Source: Ceratothoa steindachneri
Taxonomy: Eukaryota > Arthropoda > Malacostraca > Isopoda > Cymothoidae
Direction: 5' to 3'
Assembly (NCBI GenBank): GCA_963969495.1
Contig: OZ018324.1
Coordinates: 51,330,861 to 51,394,860, forward strand
Length of the DNA: 64,000 bases
Positions 1 to 9,654 of the stretch are shown here, one piece after another. A program made the translations under genes and the position numbers. The stretch's first letter is position 1. The number at the start of each line of letters is the position of its first letter. The notes below the pieces were generated by a model. It was not told the DNA's origin and searched no databases. It saw only the letters and a program-made list of their open reading frames with translations.

Positions 1-176
1 TTTGTTTCTCTTGTTTAAATCTAAGAACCACATAAAAAGCCATTGATTTATTTCCTAAGTCGTCCAACGGTAGAAAACAAACTCAAATATTCCGCGTACT
101 TAAAAGAGACTTCCTCCGCGTCTAGGGAGGGCAAGTGAAGGTCAGTGAATCCTACCTGACCTACGGCATAATATAT

Positions 177-269
<93 letters not shown>

Positions 270-785
270 TCCTGTGTCACGTTTTTAAGTCGTTAAAAGG
301 TTTTTATTTAAAGGCTTTTCAGATTGTAGTTCTGGATATCAATGAAACAATAATATTCTTGCTTAATTATTTTCAAATTTAGATACACGATCCCGGTGAA
401 TATTTAAAGTTAATTACTTTGTGATTATTGTGACTGTGCATCACTAGTTTTCCCAAGCGGAATATTATGTCTGTTCTTTCGGCCCCGTACACTCTGCCAT
501 TTGAAAGATTCAGAGAAATTGTATCTGTTCGGTTTTGTTTAGCGTACCTAAAGGTATGCGTCAAGGCTGGTTCGCCTCAATCACAGAATTTGCATCGTAC
601 GAATTATGTGTGTTTACTACTGGGTCACGTAAAACCCATTGGCACTTCCGTCAGTGCTTATAAGTGTGTGAAGTGAAACACAGTTAATTCAGGTTCGACA
701 AACACGCTGCATCCTCTTGTTGTGTGTGCGTTATTTTTTTGTTAGTGCGAACAGGTGAGACATCGTGTTTTCGTCAGAAATTTTT
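1..785. other. No gene seen; upstream of gypsy gag
   Basis: Apart from the AT microsatellite, no coding or RNA feature can be supported here. The stretch lies upstream of the gypsy gag and could hold its LTR and leader. I could not find a tRNA primer site or a matching LTR downstream, because the 3' end of the gypsy element is missing. Confidence 0.5.
167..266. repeat. (AT)n microsatellite
   Basis: About 100 bp of nearly pure AT dinucleotides with one phase slip near 187. Any open frame through it (Ile-Tyr repeats) is not coding. Confidence 0.97.
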
Positions 786-845
786 AAGGCACAAGGAGAA
801 TCTCTGGGTATACCTGAGAAGTAACTAATGTCCTATATCCAGGAA

Positions 846-1500
846 TAAGAGATGAAAGAAAAGAAAGGGAAAAAATGAGAGAAGGAGCGAGAAGAAAGAA
901 GAGAAGGAGAGAGAAGAAAGAAGAACAGAGAAGAAGAGAGAAGAAAAAATAGAAAGAGAAGAACGGGAAGAAAGGGAGAGAATTCGTTTGCACGAATTAG
1001 AGATTACAAGGACGAAAAACTAAACCCTATCCATCACTTCGGGGACCGGAATCCAGCAACCAGCATCTGTCAAACTGCCTGTCCTCAAAGAAGGGGAAGA
1101 CTTCGCTCAATATTTAACCCACTTTGAGAACATCTTCGAAGTAAATCATTGGGACATGCAATCAGACGACGAAGCTAAATTATTGCCTCTACTGAACACC
1201 AACCTGAGAGATATTCCTCGTTGAAGGCCGAGCTACTTTCCGCCTATAATATGAATCCAGATTTTTACCGTGCGAAGTTTAGGCAGTGCGGAATTCAGCC
1301 CAATCAAACCTTCAGACAGTTTGGGTACACATTGCAACGGCACCTTAATTTATGGCTTGACGCATCAAAAGTGCCCCATGACTACGATGCCATGAACGAT
1401 TTTATTCTTAAGGACCAACTTTTGGCATCACTCCCATCAGAAATCAGATCGCTCGTCAAGGACAGAAGATGCATTAGTGTTAAAGATGCATAGAAGAGGC
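846..1500 (+). pseudogene. gypsy gag (charged N-terminal region and capsid)
   Basis: A purine-rich tract (846-985) reads on + as a highly charged Arg/Glu/Lys region, probably a coiled coil. It runs into a capsid-like domain: residues such as LPVLKEGEDFAQYLTHFE near 1075-1130, then FYRAKFRQCG and QFGYTLQRHLNLWL at 1265-1360. This resembles the SCAN-like capsid of metazoan gypsy elements, which assembles virus-like particles. A stop near 1222 and a frame change break it. Minus-strand Leu/Ser-rich frames over the purine tract are shadows. Confidence 0.7.
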
Positions 1501-1549
1501 TGACGTCTTTGCAGCAAGCCACAATTGCTACCCCAAAGGAGATAACAAA

Positions 1550-2150
1550 GTGGAACCATCTTCTGCCAAATCGAAGGTAAATAGTCTTAAATTCTGGCCT
1601 CACAACAAAGAAAATTTTTTCAAGATGACAGGCTATTCCAAGCAGATGCCTGTGAGAACACCTGTCAAACGAGAAATCCAACCTTTTTCCTCTAATCTCC
1701 TTCACCAGCGTTCCCCAGGAGGACTATTGTGTTATTCCTGCGGAATCGAGGGTCATGTGAGAACAAATTGCCCTCAAAATTCTCACTTGAGGAATAACTA
1801 TTTTCACCAGGTGCACCAGGTGAGTGCCACCCCTTCTCAGACCGTGTCTCAACCAGAAACTCCTCTCTCTTCGAACGAACCAGGTCCCGCCGGCCACCAG
1901 GTAAACATTTTGTTCAACAAAAGTAACCCTGGAAACCTTCATTACGAGACTGGTACGGTGAACGGCTGCAGGATCTCCACTCTAGTCCGAGATACCAGTT
2001 GCACGTGTATCGTGGTCTCGGATAAGCTACTCCCACCTGTAGCTCCAGATCACGGTCGGTTCGCCATCATGCATGATTACCCGGGACGCGCTTATCTGTT
2101 CCCCATTGTTAATTTCCATATAGACTGCACCTACTTCATTGGCTGAGCCG
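1550..2150 (+). pseudogene. gypsy nucleocapsid zinc knuckle and aspartic protease
   Basis: The frame contains CYSCGIEGHVRTNC, a textbook C-x2-C-x4-H-x4-C retroviral-type zinc knuckle that binds RNA, near 1730-1775. About 60 codons downstream is a protease-like segment, VNGCRISTLVRDTSCT, in which the aspartic protease D-T-G is D-T-S, so the active site is altered. Further on, HIDCTYFIG matches the C-terminal half of the same domain, and a stop follows at about 2144. The next frame (from 2156) continues the tail of the domain. Confidence 0.75.
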
Positions 2151-2155
2151 AAGTA

Positions 2156-3540
2156 GTGGCAGCCCCCATCAAGTCTTGTGCCGCTCTGATTGGGCAGAGC
2201 TCCAAAGTTTCTTCACCCCCGGTGGCTCAACCCGTGACCACCCACTCACAAGCGAAGCAAGATTTTGAAGCACCCGCACTTCCGAGAACCCCCGGTGCTT
2301 CAGAATATAGCAATGTCGTAAACGAGGACTTTGCCAAGAAACAGAAGGAGTGTGAATCCCTTTGTCCTCTGTGGACTAAGGCCCCAAATAAGGCGGAAGA
2401 CTCCATTAGAGATGGCAAATTAATTTCCTTCATCGTTAAAGATAACCTCCTCTACCGCATATGCTCCGAGGGAGATCCCACCGAGTGTCGAGCTTTATGT
2501 GTTCCCCGCTCTTATGTGTGACTTATTTTACAAAACGCACATGAATTCAGTCACAAAAAGACTGCCCAACGAATTCTTAAGTACTTTTATTGGCCCGGAG
2601 CGTCGGATGAAATTCTTCGCTATTCTCGATCATGTGACATATGCCAGAAAACTGCCATTAAGGGGTGAGTTAAGCCGGCTCCCTTGCAGAAGGGCCCCGT
2701 AATCTCAGAAACTTTCTCCCGAGTGGCAATAGACTTGGTTGGACCAATCCACCCACCATCTACTGAGGGCCATAGTTATGTCCTCAATCTGTTCGATTTT
2801 GCCACCAGGTTCACCGAGGCTGTCCTCCTCAAGAAGATCGACAGCATTTCGTGTGCCGAAGCCCTTATCTCCATCTTTTCCCGCCGTCAATTTACCTCTC
2901 ATATGATGGAGCAGGTAGGAAAATTACTCATGGCAAAGCCCTTATTTACCACCCCATTTCACCTCACCAGAAATGGTATGTGCGAGAGGCTGAATGGGAA
3001 TCTCAAGCCCATTCTGTGGAAGATTTGCGCCGAGCAGCCAAGAGAATGGCATCGTTATCTGCCAGTGGCTCTTTTTGCGTATAGAGAGATGCCACATCGC
3101 ACTTTGGGGTTCGTGCCATTAGAGTTACTTTACGGTAGGAACGTTTGAGGCCCCTTAAGCATTCTCAAAGAACTTTTCACTAACCAAAAATTAGATCGGG
3201 AAGTACAATCATCATAATCGTACCTAATAAAACTCCTTCAAAGGTTGGAAGAATGCGCTGAAATCGCCTATCAAAATGTCGACATTAATCTAAATAAATA
3301 TAAAGCTTATTTCGACTGTAGGTCCAAAGATATAAGAATTAAATCCAGTGGGGAAGTTCTGTTATTGTTCACGACCGACAATAACAAACTGCTAAGTCAG
3401 TGGAAAGGCGCCTACTAAATAATAGAGAAACGTGGTTTCGTCGATTATGTGGTTGAAGCACCCCAGGGGAGGAAGCTTTTTCGTATAAACCTCCTTAAGA
3501 AATATTATCGGCGAAGAATCGGCCATTGAATCAAATTACC
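2156..3540 (+). pseudogene. gypsy integrase (zinc, DDE core, C-terminal region)
   Basis: The integrase N-terminal zinc domain is split between frames around 2500-2670, with CDICQKT-like residues at its end. The core starts near 2700 with FSRVAIDLVGPIHPPS, which carries the first catalytic Asp. An in-frame deletion after the Ile-Phe-Ser-Arg at about 2875 has removed roughly a dozen residues that should include the second catalytic Asp. The Glu-bearing segment survives as GMCERLNGNLK. The block FAYREMPHRTLGFVPLELLYG is typical of metazoan gypsy integrases. The C-terminal region continues in other frames to about 3530 (TDNNKLLSQWKG, then FRINLLKKYY). Integration activity is lost. Confidence 0.85.
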
Positions 3541-3689
3541 CTCTGGATCCCTTAAGTTTAGTACAAATTGCATGCGTAGATCAAGATAGCGAATACCCTT
3601 TACTCGTACCATATGTGATGGAATCCTCGTCTACCGGGCTCAAGATAAGCGACCAGTTATCGTCCGTTCAGTGAAACCAGCTCACCTCT

Positions 3690-4630
3690 CTCCTGAGTCA
3701 ATTCGGTGATGTCATCTCAGACATTCCAGGTTGTAGTACTCAGTTTGAGCACGATATTCAATTGACCACCGAAGAGGCTTTAGGTCCAAGCCGTATCCGT
3801 TACCCGTGCATTTATTAGAAGCTTTTAATGTCAACGTTGAGAATGTGTTAAATTTAATGATAATCGAGCTGTCAAAGTCTGATTACTGTTTCCTTGTCAT
3901 CATGGTCAAGAAACCCGATAATTCCTATTGGATGTGCATCGACTTTAGGAAACTAAACGACGTTACCGTGTTCGACGGAGAGCCGATTCACCTTATCGAC
4001 CAAAATCTCCATCTGTTTGAGAAAGCAAAGTATATTTCAGAACAGGATTTGTGTAAGACCTATTACCAGATCCCATTGCGGGAAGAGGTTAAAAGGTACA
4101 TCGCTTTCCCGACCGAAAGGGGGTTACTGCACTTTCGTCGGCTCCCATTTGTGCTCGTGGCTACAAATGAATAGGACCAGCACCTGACCGCTCTTCAAGC
4201 GCTGCTGCAAAGGCTCAAGGATCATAATTTAACAATTGGTCAGAGCAAATGTTATTCTGCCTTTAATTCAATAGATTACTTAGGCTTCAGCATAGGGAAT
4301 AATCAATAAGGCCCCTTAGGAGAAAAAGATACAAGACATCGTAAAAATGCCGCTGGCACACGCAAAAGGCAGTTAAGGTCATTCGTAGGTTCCGCCTCCT
4401 TTTATCGGCGATTCATTCCCAATTTTTTTACCCTTTCTTCTCTCCTTTGCGAGCTCCTGATGAATAAGGCCCTAGAACAACTAGTTTGTACTCCATTGTC
4501 AATCATCAGCTTCAAACAACTTAAGGGTAAACTCGCGTCGGCCCCGATATTACAGTTGCCCAATCCCGCCCAAGCATTTGGTATCCAGATGGGCGCAAGC
4601 AACGACGGCATCGGTTGTGTCTTAGTTCAA
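3690..4630 (+). pseudogene. gypsy reverse transcriptase and start of RNase H
   Basis: The linker DIPGCSTQFEHDIQLTTEE (about 3720-3780) precedes RT. RT motifs follow: CIDFRKLNDVTVFD, then YISEQDLCKTYYQIPL (motif A with Asp) and IAFPTERGLLHFRRLPF. The stretch that should hold the YxDD catalytic motif is deleted: the frame stops at 4172 and resumes after it with LLQRLKDHNLTIGQSKC. The connection domain is present (LRSFVGSASFYRRFIPNF). RNase H begins with AFGIQMGASNDGIGCVLVQY, where the expected first catalytic Asp is Gly. The gypsy sequence ends at about 4630. Confidence 0.85.
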
Positions 4631-5095
4631 TATGTATCCTGGATGTTGAGGGCTGATCTTTCCTCGTTAATTAAGATGGCTTCTAAGGTGTTTAGTCTAG
4701 CTTTATTTCCTTCCTTTTTAATTGTTGTGTTGTTAACCAATATGTCCCTGGTTAAGCTGATATTATGCACGGTCTGAATATGATTTTTGGGGGCTCCATG
4801 TTGCAAATGCATTGTCAAACGCCTCGAAAGTGTGGTGGTAGTCATACCAACATATTTTGAGTTGTTTTGAAGCTTAAAGTCTTTATTCGGGCATGTAAAC
4901 TCGTAAACTATGTTCGTAGACTTCAGGATCGAGAAGTTTTGGCAGATGTTGTTTTTCATAATGAGATTGTTAACTTTTGTCGTTTTATAATGTATAATCA
5001 TCTGAATCTTGTCCGTTTGCTTCTTAACTTTAATGTTACGGTTAACAATCTAATTAATGTTTTTTTCGTGTATTTCGTAGGCTGATGATATCTGA
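4630..5095 (-). pseudogene. PLE1 GIY-YIG endonuclease domain (copy 1)
   Basis: The frame at 5001-4627 reads NIVYEFTCPNKDFKLQNN then KYVGMTTTTLSRRLTMHL, and later NTTIKKEGNKARLNTLEAI. These are the VY..., YVG, catalytic Arg and catalytic Glu blocks of PLE GIY-YIG nucleases, which nick target DNA to prime reverse transcription. The linker upstream (to about 5095) also matches copy 2 at 38600-38740. The last codons run straight into gypsy sequence, so the natural 3' end is missing. Confidence 0.88.
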
Positions 5096-5347
5096 TTTCT
5101 AAGGCTACAATATATCTCTTATGACGTCAGACGGTAGTTTCAGATGTGACCAATCACGGCGTTATATTTTTTTGTTGTTTTGGGGATTTGTAACTTTTAG
5201 TCTATATTATTTACTAAATATCTGCGCCTCTGCTCGTTTATAGTTTTTTCTAAGTTAGGTAAAGTTTCTTGTTATTGTTTTATTTTTGTGTTCGTATTTT
5301 TGGTTTCACAGCGAACGATAACAGTTTCGTACTGGCAACGTCGTAGC

Positions 5348-5376
5348 TATAAATAGAATCCGCTTAGCAGTTGTTT
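5348..5376 (+). promoter_or_regulatory. TATA box and initiator-like site inside the inverted-repeat element
   Basis: TATAAATA at 5348-5355 is followed after about 20 bp by AGCAGTTG, which resembles an arthropod initiator, and then by an ATG at 5387. Spacing and order fit a core promoter for the exon downstream. That it works as a promoter is inference. Confidence 0.45.
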
Positions 5377-5386
5377 CTCTTTCGGT

Positions 5387-5506
5387 ATGGCTTTTTCGTG
5401 CTCTAGTTGTGCTGCTTCGTTATTCGAATTCGGCTTTATTTTGCATGACCGCGAAAAACTTTTAGATTATTTAGAGGCGCATAAACTAATCAAGAAACCC
5501 ATAAAA
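5387..5506 (+). CDS. Orphan first coding exon (40 codons) ending in a splice donor
   Basis: The ATG opens 40 codons (including SLFEFGFILHDREKLLDYL and EAHKLIKK) that end exactly at GTAAGT (5507-5512), a consensus splice donor. The unspliced frame stops six codons later. The peptide resembles the N-terminal exon of Merlin/IS1595-type transposases, where a similar Leu/Asp-rich stretch precedes a zinc ribbon encoded downstream. The rest of that protein is absent, so the element probably arose by internal deletion of an autonomous one. Family assignment is inference. The exon could also be captured host sequence. Confidence 0.45.
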
Positions 5507-5829
5507 GTAAGTATTGTTTGTCATTAGGTTAGGTTTTTCTGCCAGTAAAAAGCTGTTGGGGGAAAAAAAACCCAGTAAATTTAAGGGGACTGCTCGTGGG
5601 GCAGATATCACTGCAGGCAGACCACCCTACGATAATCCTGAGTTTCAATCAATTGGGGGGTCTGGGGGGCGCAACCCCCCAGTATATACTCATATACAAA
5701 AAAATATAACGCCGTAATTGTTCACATCTGACGCTACCGTCTGACGTCATAAGACATATATTGTAGCCCAAAATTGTAGCTTACTAACAGCACCATCTAC
5801 CGTGCGCCCCTAATCTGAAGTGTTACCAA

Positions 5830-6392
5830 CCGTTGTTAACGAGGGTTTGTTTTATGCGGGAGATCTCTTGATGGAGCACTTCCCACGTGGAGCAGCATTT
5901 ATATGCTCGGTGGATGTATGAGCCGATTACACTTTTTTGTACCTTTCAGGCATTCACTATCCGCGTTGAGGCACCTTCCATGTCTATAGCTTTCATGTAC
6001 ACTTTTGTGACGTAATTAGCGTTGATGTTTTGTACCTCCACGTCCAGAAAACGTAATCTTTTTTCCATGCTCAATTCATAGTGATTTTTAGCACGGAGTT
6101 CTCCTCAAATTGCTGTTTGATGCTTTTAAGATGTTCTTCATTTTGGACGTTGATGTAGATGTCATCTACGTATCGGCAGTATATGTCTGGCTTATTTTCC
6201 ATGTTGTCTAATAAGCTCTCTTTATGTTTACCCATATAGTAGTTGGAAATGTCGGCACCAGGGGTGATCCCATAGCTATTTCATCGACTTGTGTGTAGAG
6301 ATTTCCGTGTGGTGTACTGAACGGAGCCTCTGATGTACGAGTATATGAACGCAGCACATTCCTTAGAATGTTTGGGTCAAGTGACACAACTA
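5830..6392 (-). pseudogene. PLE1 reverse transcriptase, C-terminal half (copy 1)
   Basis: On -, starting near 6390, frames read LDPNILRN, then a segment with TSEAPFSTPHGNLYTQVDE, then IAMGSPL, the PLE RT motif before the catalytic Asp pair. The YVDD region is damaged (a T-Y-T-A-D-T stretch then a stop), and the rest aligns with copy 2 at 38000-38530, down to the Ile-rich linker near 5830. Several frameshifts are present. The equivalent of the N-terminal half lies immediately to the right in the opposite orientation. Confidence 0.8.
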
Positions 6393-6848
6393 AATTTAGT
6401 CGAATGAAAAAAAAGCGAAACAGAAGACTTAAAAAAGAAAATAAATCGACAAATAACTAAAGCTAATGCACTCATTGGAGGACTCCACTTCCAAAAGATT
6501 GTCAGCGATTATACACTAGGATATTTGTATACAGAGGTAAACATAAACAAGCCAAACAACCCGCTGAGGCCTATTATTTCTCAAGTCATCGCACCAACCT
6601 ACCGTCTAGCTAAAACCCTAAATGAAATAATAAAACCATATATTCCTCCAAAATATACCATAAAGTCCACAGAGGAATTTCTTGATATATTCGACTCTAC
6701 AAGACCGACAGGCCTAATAGCACCCCTTGATGTGGAAAGCCTATTTACTAATGTGCCTATATTTCACACCATCGACATCATTATACAAAATGTATACCAC
6801 CATCTTACAATGTCTCCTCCTAACCTTGACGAAAACATCTTAAGGAAC
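6393..6848 (+). pseudogene. PLE1 reverse transcriptase, N-terminal half (inverted segment)
   Basis: The + frame 6525-6887 reads NPLRPIISQVIAPTYRLAKT, then LIAPLDVESLFTNVPI (RT motif A with its Asp) and DENILRN, and is clearly homologous to copy 2 at 37570-38005. Homology stops just after ILRN; the following codons are unrelated flank. Upstream sequence from about 6400 also matches copy 2. This is the inverted 5' portion of the PLE whose 3' portion is on - to the left. Confidence 0.85.
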
Positions 6849-6939
6849 AGCTTTCGATCTATTCGATCATCTTCGGAGCGTCTTTAGGTATTCTATCCTC
6901 ATTTACCGATGAAGTATTGTGGAGTCAGAATCAGGTTGA

Positions 6940-7050
6940 ATGAAAAGAAAACGGTTTTTAGGGACTATTTATTTCTCCTCGCTTAAGCGTAATGTCAAGG
7001 GAAACGAGCCAATCCAGTGGGGGGAATTTTAAAAAACAACTTTAATGTTC
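6940..7050 (-). mobile_element. PLE 3'-terminal fragment
   Basis: The segment beginning GAAAAGAAAACGGTTTTTAG closely matches 36413-36505, where it is the 3' end of a PLE2 copy read on -. Only the terminal ~100 bp is present. The gap between 6850 and 6940 shows nothing I recognise. Confidence 0.7.
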
Positions 7051-7129
7051 GAATATACATTGGCGAAAGCAGCAGATAGTCCAAAAGGATTTGTCCGGCG
7101 GAATTGGAAAATTTACGCTTATTTAGAAC

Positions 7130-7870
7130 TCTTCGCCGATAAATGAGGCCCTCTAAGAACATGAATTTTTATTCACTTTTTCCTACGGGATTTTTAAGAA
7201 AGAGCATTTAAGAGAACTCTGAGTATTCGACTTATGTCGAACTAAACTTCCCCCGCACTCCCCTCACTGGGGTAAGGGAGTTGAAGTGAGCTGAACTGCT
7301 ATTCATCTAGCCTCGTCCCAACTATGCCGTTCACTCTGATAGACATAATTGGTGGCGGCAATGAAAGCAGGTTTGAGGAGTAGCTTACTGTGGAACGCAG
7401 CGTCAGATGCACCCAGACAAGGGGCAGGACTGCAATTCCTGGGGAGGGTGGGGAAGAACCTCCTCTTCTCTATACTCCAAGAGCGCAGCGACGACCATAG
7501 AGGAAGGTTACACCCGTCTCTATGTATGCCGGCAGCAGGTCGGATACCCAGACATCCTAGAGGCGGCACCCCCGGTTAGCGATGGTTGATTCCGCGCTAA
7601 CCAACAAAAAGTCCGCCATACAATCACACCTAGCCCCCTCCCCCCCTGGTTCACCCATCATCATCTCATCACTCATCCGGCAGTTCACGCTCATGGAAGC
7701 TCTCTTAAAACGGGAAGTGGGTTGCCTCCTTCAAGTGCTCTACTACAAAGAAAAGAATTGGGACCGACATAAGAGGGTACAAAGATTAGAAGTAAAGTTC
7801 CAGTTAAATACCACGAAGAAGGAGCGACTCTACAGTAGCTACCCGCCCCGAGAGGCCTCTCTCGGACAAA
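7130..7870 (+). other. LINE A 5' untranslated region (copy 1)
   Basis: This stretch aligns with 34690-34090 on the other strand, including blocks around 7345-7440 (GGGGCAGGACTGCAA) and 7570-7625 (GATGGTTGATTCCGCG). Non-LTR elements of this type carry internal promoters here. Frames within it are not conserved between the copies, so I do not call a gene. Confidence 0.6.
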
Positions 7871-8740
7871 ATGGCACAACATGGGACCACCCGGGTCCCG
7901 CTGCGCACCATTAGTGCGCACAGCAGACAGAGCAGGAAGAAGACATTCGATGTTGTATTTGGGCGAATAAAGATTGCCATGATCAGGCTACTCGAGGTAC
8001 CAACTGGTTACGTCGCGATATGTGAAAAGGATACAGATGTAGAGGCAATGAATAAAGAAGAGGCAGTCGAAGTGCTACGCGAGATCGGCCTGCAGCCCAC
8101 CATCCCTCCGCAGATCTTGACGCACAGGAGTGTTATCTGCCGGAGGCTAACCCCCCATGAAAAGGGAGTTAATTAAGAAAAAGATGCTTCAAAGAAAACA
8201 GGAGGAAGCTAGGAAAGCGACCTTAACCTACGCACAGGTCGCCAAGGCGGCATACACTGAGACAGAAAATAAAAAGACCTATCTTAAAATACAAAATGAG
8301 AATTCAACAAAAATATTGACTTATATCCTGTATGCGCACGTCGGGAACTTGACGCAGCCAGGGACATTTGTGAAAGAGCTGAACCAGATGCTTGCGAAGA
8401 ACGGCATGAGCGAGATGTGTTTCCCGGACGACCCACCATCAGGGGATGTCCTTCAACCACAAAAGAAACTCAAACCAAAAACCTGAAGAGGGGCAAGCAG
8501 TGGAAGACAAGGGGTAAACCAAAAGAGGTGATCAGAAGACCAGATCCGAGAATAGAGGCAAGAAAGGAAAGGGAGGCTGCTGCCAAATCGGCAAATCTCC
8601 CCAAATAAACTAAGAAAAACCGAAAGAAGATAGCAGAAGAGGAATCTTCAGGTTCCACAGACTCCTCGGACTCCTCGGACCCATCAGACACATAAATCAC
8701 AACCAAGGAAGGTCGCCGGGGGAAAGAGAAAGGCTAAGAG
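7871..8740 (+). pseudogene. LINE A ORF1 (nucleic-acid-binding protein), deleted
   Basis: The first part (to 8150) reads TFDVVFGRIKIAMIRLLEV then GYVAICEKDTDVEAMNKEEA and IGLQPTIPPQILTHRSVICR, an RRM-like N-terminal domain shared with copy 2 and LINE B. An internal deletion at about 8150 removes the zinc knuckles that copy 2 still shows. The frame resumes at 8157 with KATLTYAQVAKAAYTETE and a block around ILTYILYAHVGNL, then changes frame near 8485 and ends in a Ser/Asp-rich acidic tail (SSDSSDPSDT). Such proteins chaperone the retrotransposon RNA. Confidence 0.7.
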
Positions 8741-9011
8741 ACCGATCAACCTTTCAATATATGCATCTAAGCATGTCCCCTACCCAAAGGACATGGATGC
8801 AAACAAAATCATAGTCGGCATCATAAAAATATACTATAAGTGGAAGTACGACGCAAAATGCGACGAACAAACTTTCGATGAAGCACTCTTCAACCATAAT
8901 GTTACCTTTTACCGGGAAACATTTGAAGAACTCACCATGGCAGAATTTAAGAAAAAGATAAACAAGGAAAACCGCCCTTCTACCAAGAAACACTAGAAGT
9001 CAGAAAAAACT

Positions 9012-9653
9012 ATGGAAACCCCAAACAACAGGTTGAGAATAGTGATAGTCAATGTCAATGGATGGGAGGGAAAAGCTACCACATATGGCAACATATTTCG
9101 TGTAATCGCCCCTGACATCATCTTGATCACAGAGCACGGTATTGACACAACATCCTGTCAACTGAAGATACCGGGCTACCGAATTGTCACTAAAAACCAT
9201 TCTCAAGAGAGAATTTACGGTTCTGCCCTCGCCCTCACAAGGAAACTCTCGTTCAAGCGCCTTCCAGAACTGGGCAAGTCCTTTGTGGCGATAGAACTGC
9301 ACACATTAGTGGGCAGTCTCGTTATAGCGGTGGCCTATCAACCACCTCGACGAGCGTACCGGCCCCTCAACAATTTCTACACGTTGTTAGGGCACGGCCG
9401 GATGGCATTCCTTGGGGGTGACCTCAACGCCAGATGCCGAACGGCTGGCTATGAAAACATGAATAACAGAGGCCATAACTTGGAAATGATTATACGTCGA
9501 AAGAACATTCAGAGGATAGGACCGGACTTTCCGACCTATATCACCTCTTACGCAGCAACAAAGCCTGACATACTCATGACAAATGATGGCTTCCCCTTCA
9601 ATTACCATAGCGAGCCGTCCCAACAGTACCCAGCGACCATATATAGATCTTAA
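9012..9653 (+). pseudogene. LINE A ORF2: APE-type endonuclease domain
   Basis: A 213-codon open frame. It starts LRIVIVNVNGWEGK (the Asn block), followed by DIILITEHG (catalytic Glu), IAVAYQPPRRAYRP, then FLGGDLNARC (Asp/Asn block) and KPDILMTNDGFPF. This order is that of AP-endonuclease-like domains that nick target DNA for LINE insertion. The frame ends before the terminal S-D-H motif, where a frameshift occurs near 9640. It would have been the N-terminal part of ORF2. Confidence 0.88.
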
Positions 9654-9654
9654 C

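Larger units (their letters stand above)
790..4640 (+). mobile_element. Ty3/gypsy LTR retrotransposon remnant, integrase before RT
   Basis: Coding remnants lie in the order gag, CCHC zinc knuckle, protease, integrase zinc domain, integrase core, integrase C-terminal region, RT and the start of RNase H, all on +. Canonical Ty3/gypsy pol is PR-RT-RH-INT. An INT-before-RT order within Ty3/gypsy is known for the Gmr1 group, and the connecting sequence (a basic region, then a short D-x-P-G stretch before the RT) fits that group. All parts are broken by stops and frameshifts. The 3' end, including the rest of RNase H and the 3' LTR, is replaced at about 4630 by a Penelope-like element on -. No LTR was identified. 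Confidence 0.85.
5101..5766 (+). mobile_element. Non-autonomous DNA element with ~70-bp inverted terminal repeats
   Basis: The left end (5101-5174) and the right end (5696-5766, reverse complement) match over about 70 bp. Both begin GGCTACAATATAT and share TTATGACGTCAGACGGTAG and GGCGTTATATTTTTTTG. The element sits inside PLE1. I see no clear target-site duplication; Merlin elements, which start with GG and would fit the exon inside, normally make 8-9 bp. The 50 bp right of the element (5767-5820) is neither PLE nor obviously TIR and may be a remnant of a second, related end. The interior holds a promoter-like region and a first coding exon. Confidence 0.85.
4630..6848 (-). mobile_element. 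Penelope-like element (PLE1, copy 1) with inverted 5' part
   Basis: Read on -, the element ends at 4630 with a GIY-YIG endonuclease. The C-terminal half of its RT lies at 5830-6392. The N-terminal half of the same RT lies at 6393-6848 but on +. Both halves break at the same point in the protein (the N-I-L-R-N region), with about 20 bp present in both. This is the structure expected when target-primed reverse transcription of one RNA starts from both target ends (twin priming). A 666-bp inverted-repeat element interrupts the - part at 5101-5766, and about 50 bp of PLE sequence is missing there. Confidence 0.85.

Noticed and set aside
784..993. Leu/Ser/Phe-rich minus-strand frame that looks like a membrane protein
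   Set aside because: It is the complement of the purine-rich part of the gypsy gag, which reads sensibly on +.
5520..5535. TTAGGTTAGG as an interstitial telomere repeat
   Set aside because: Only two units; expected by chance in AT-rich DNA.
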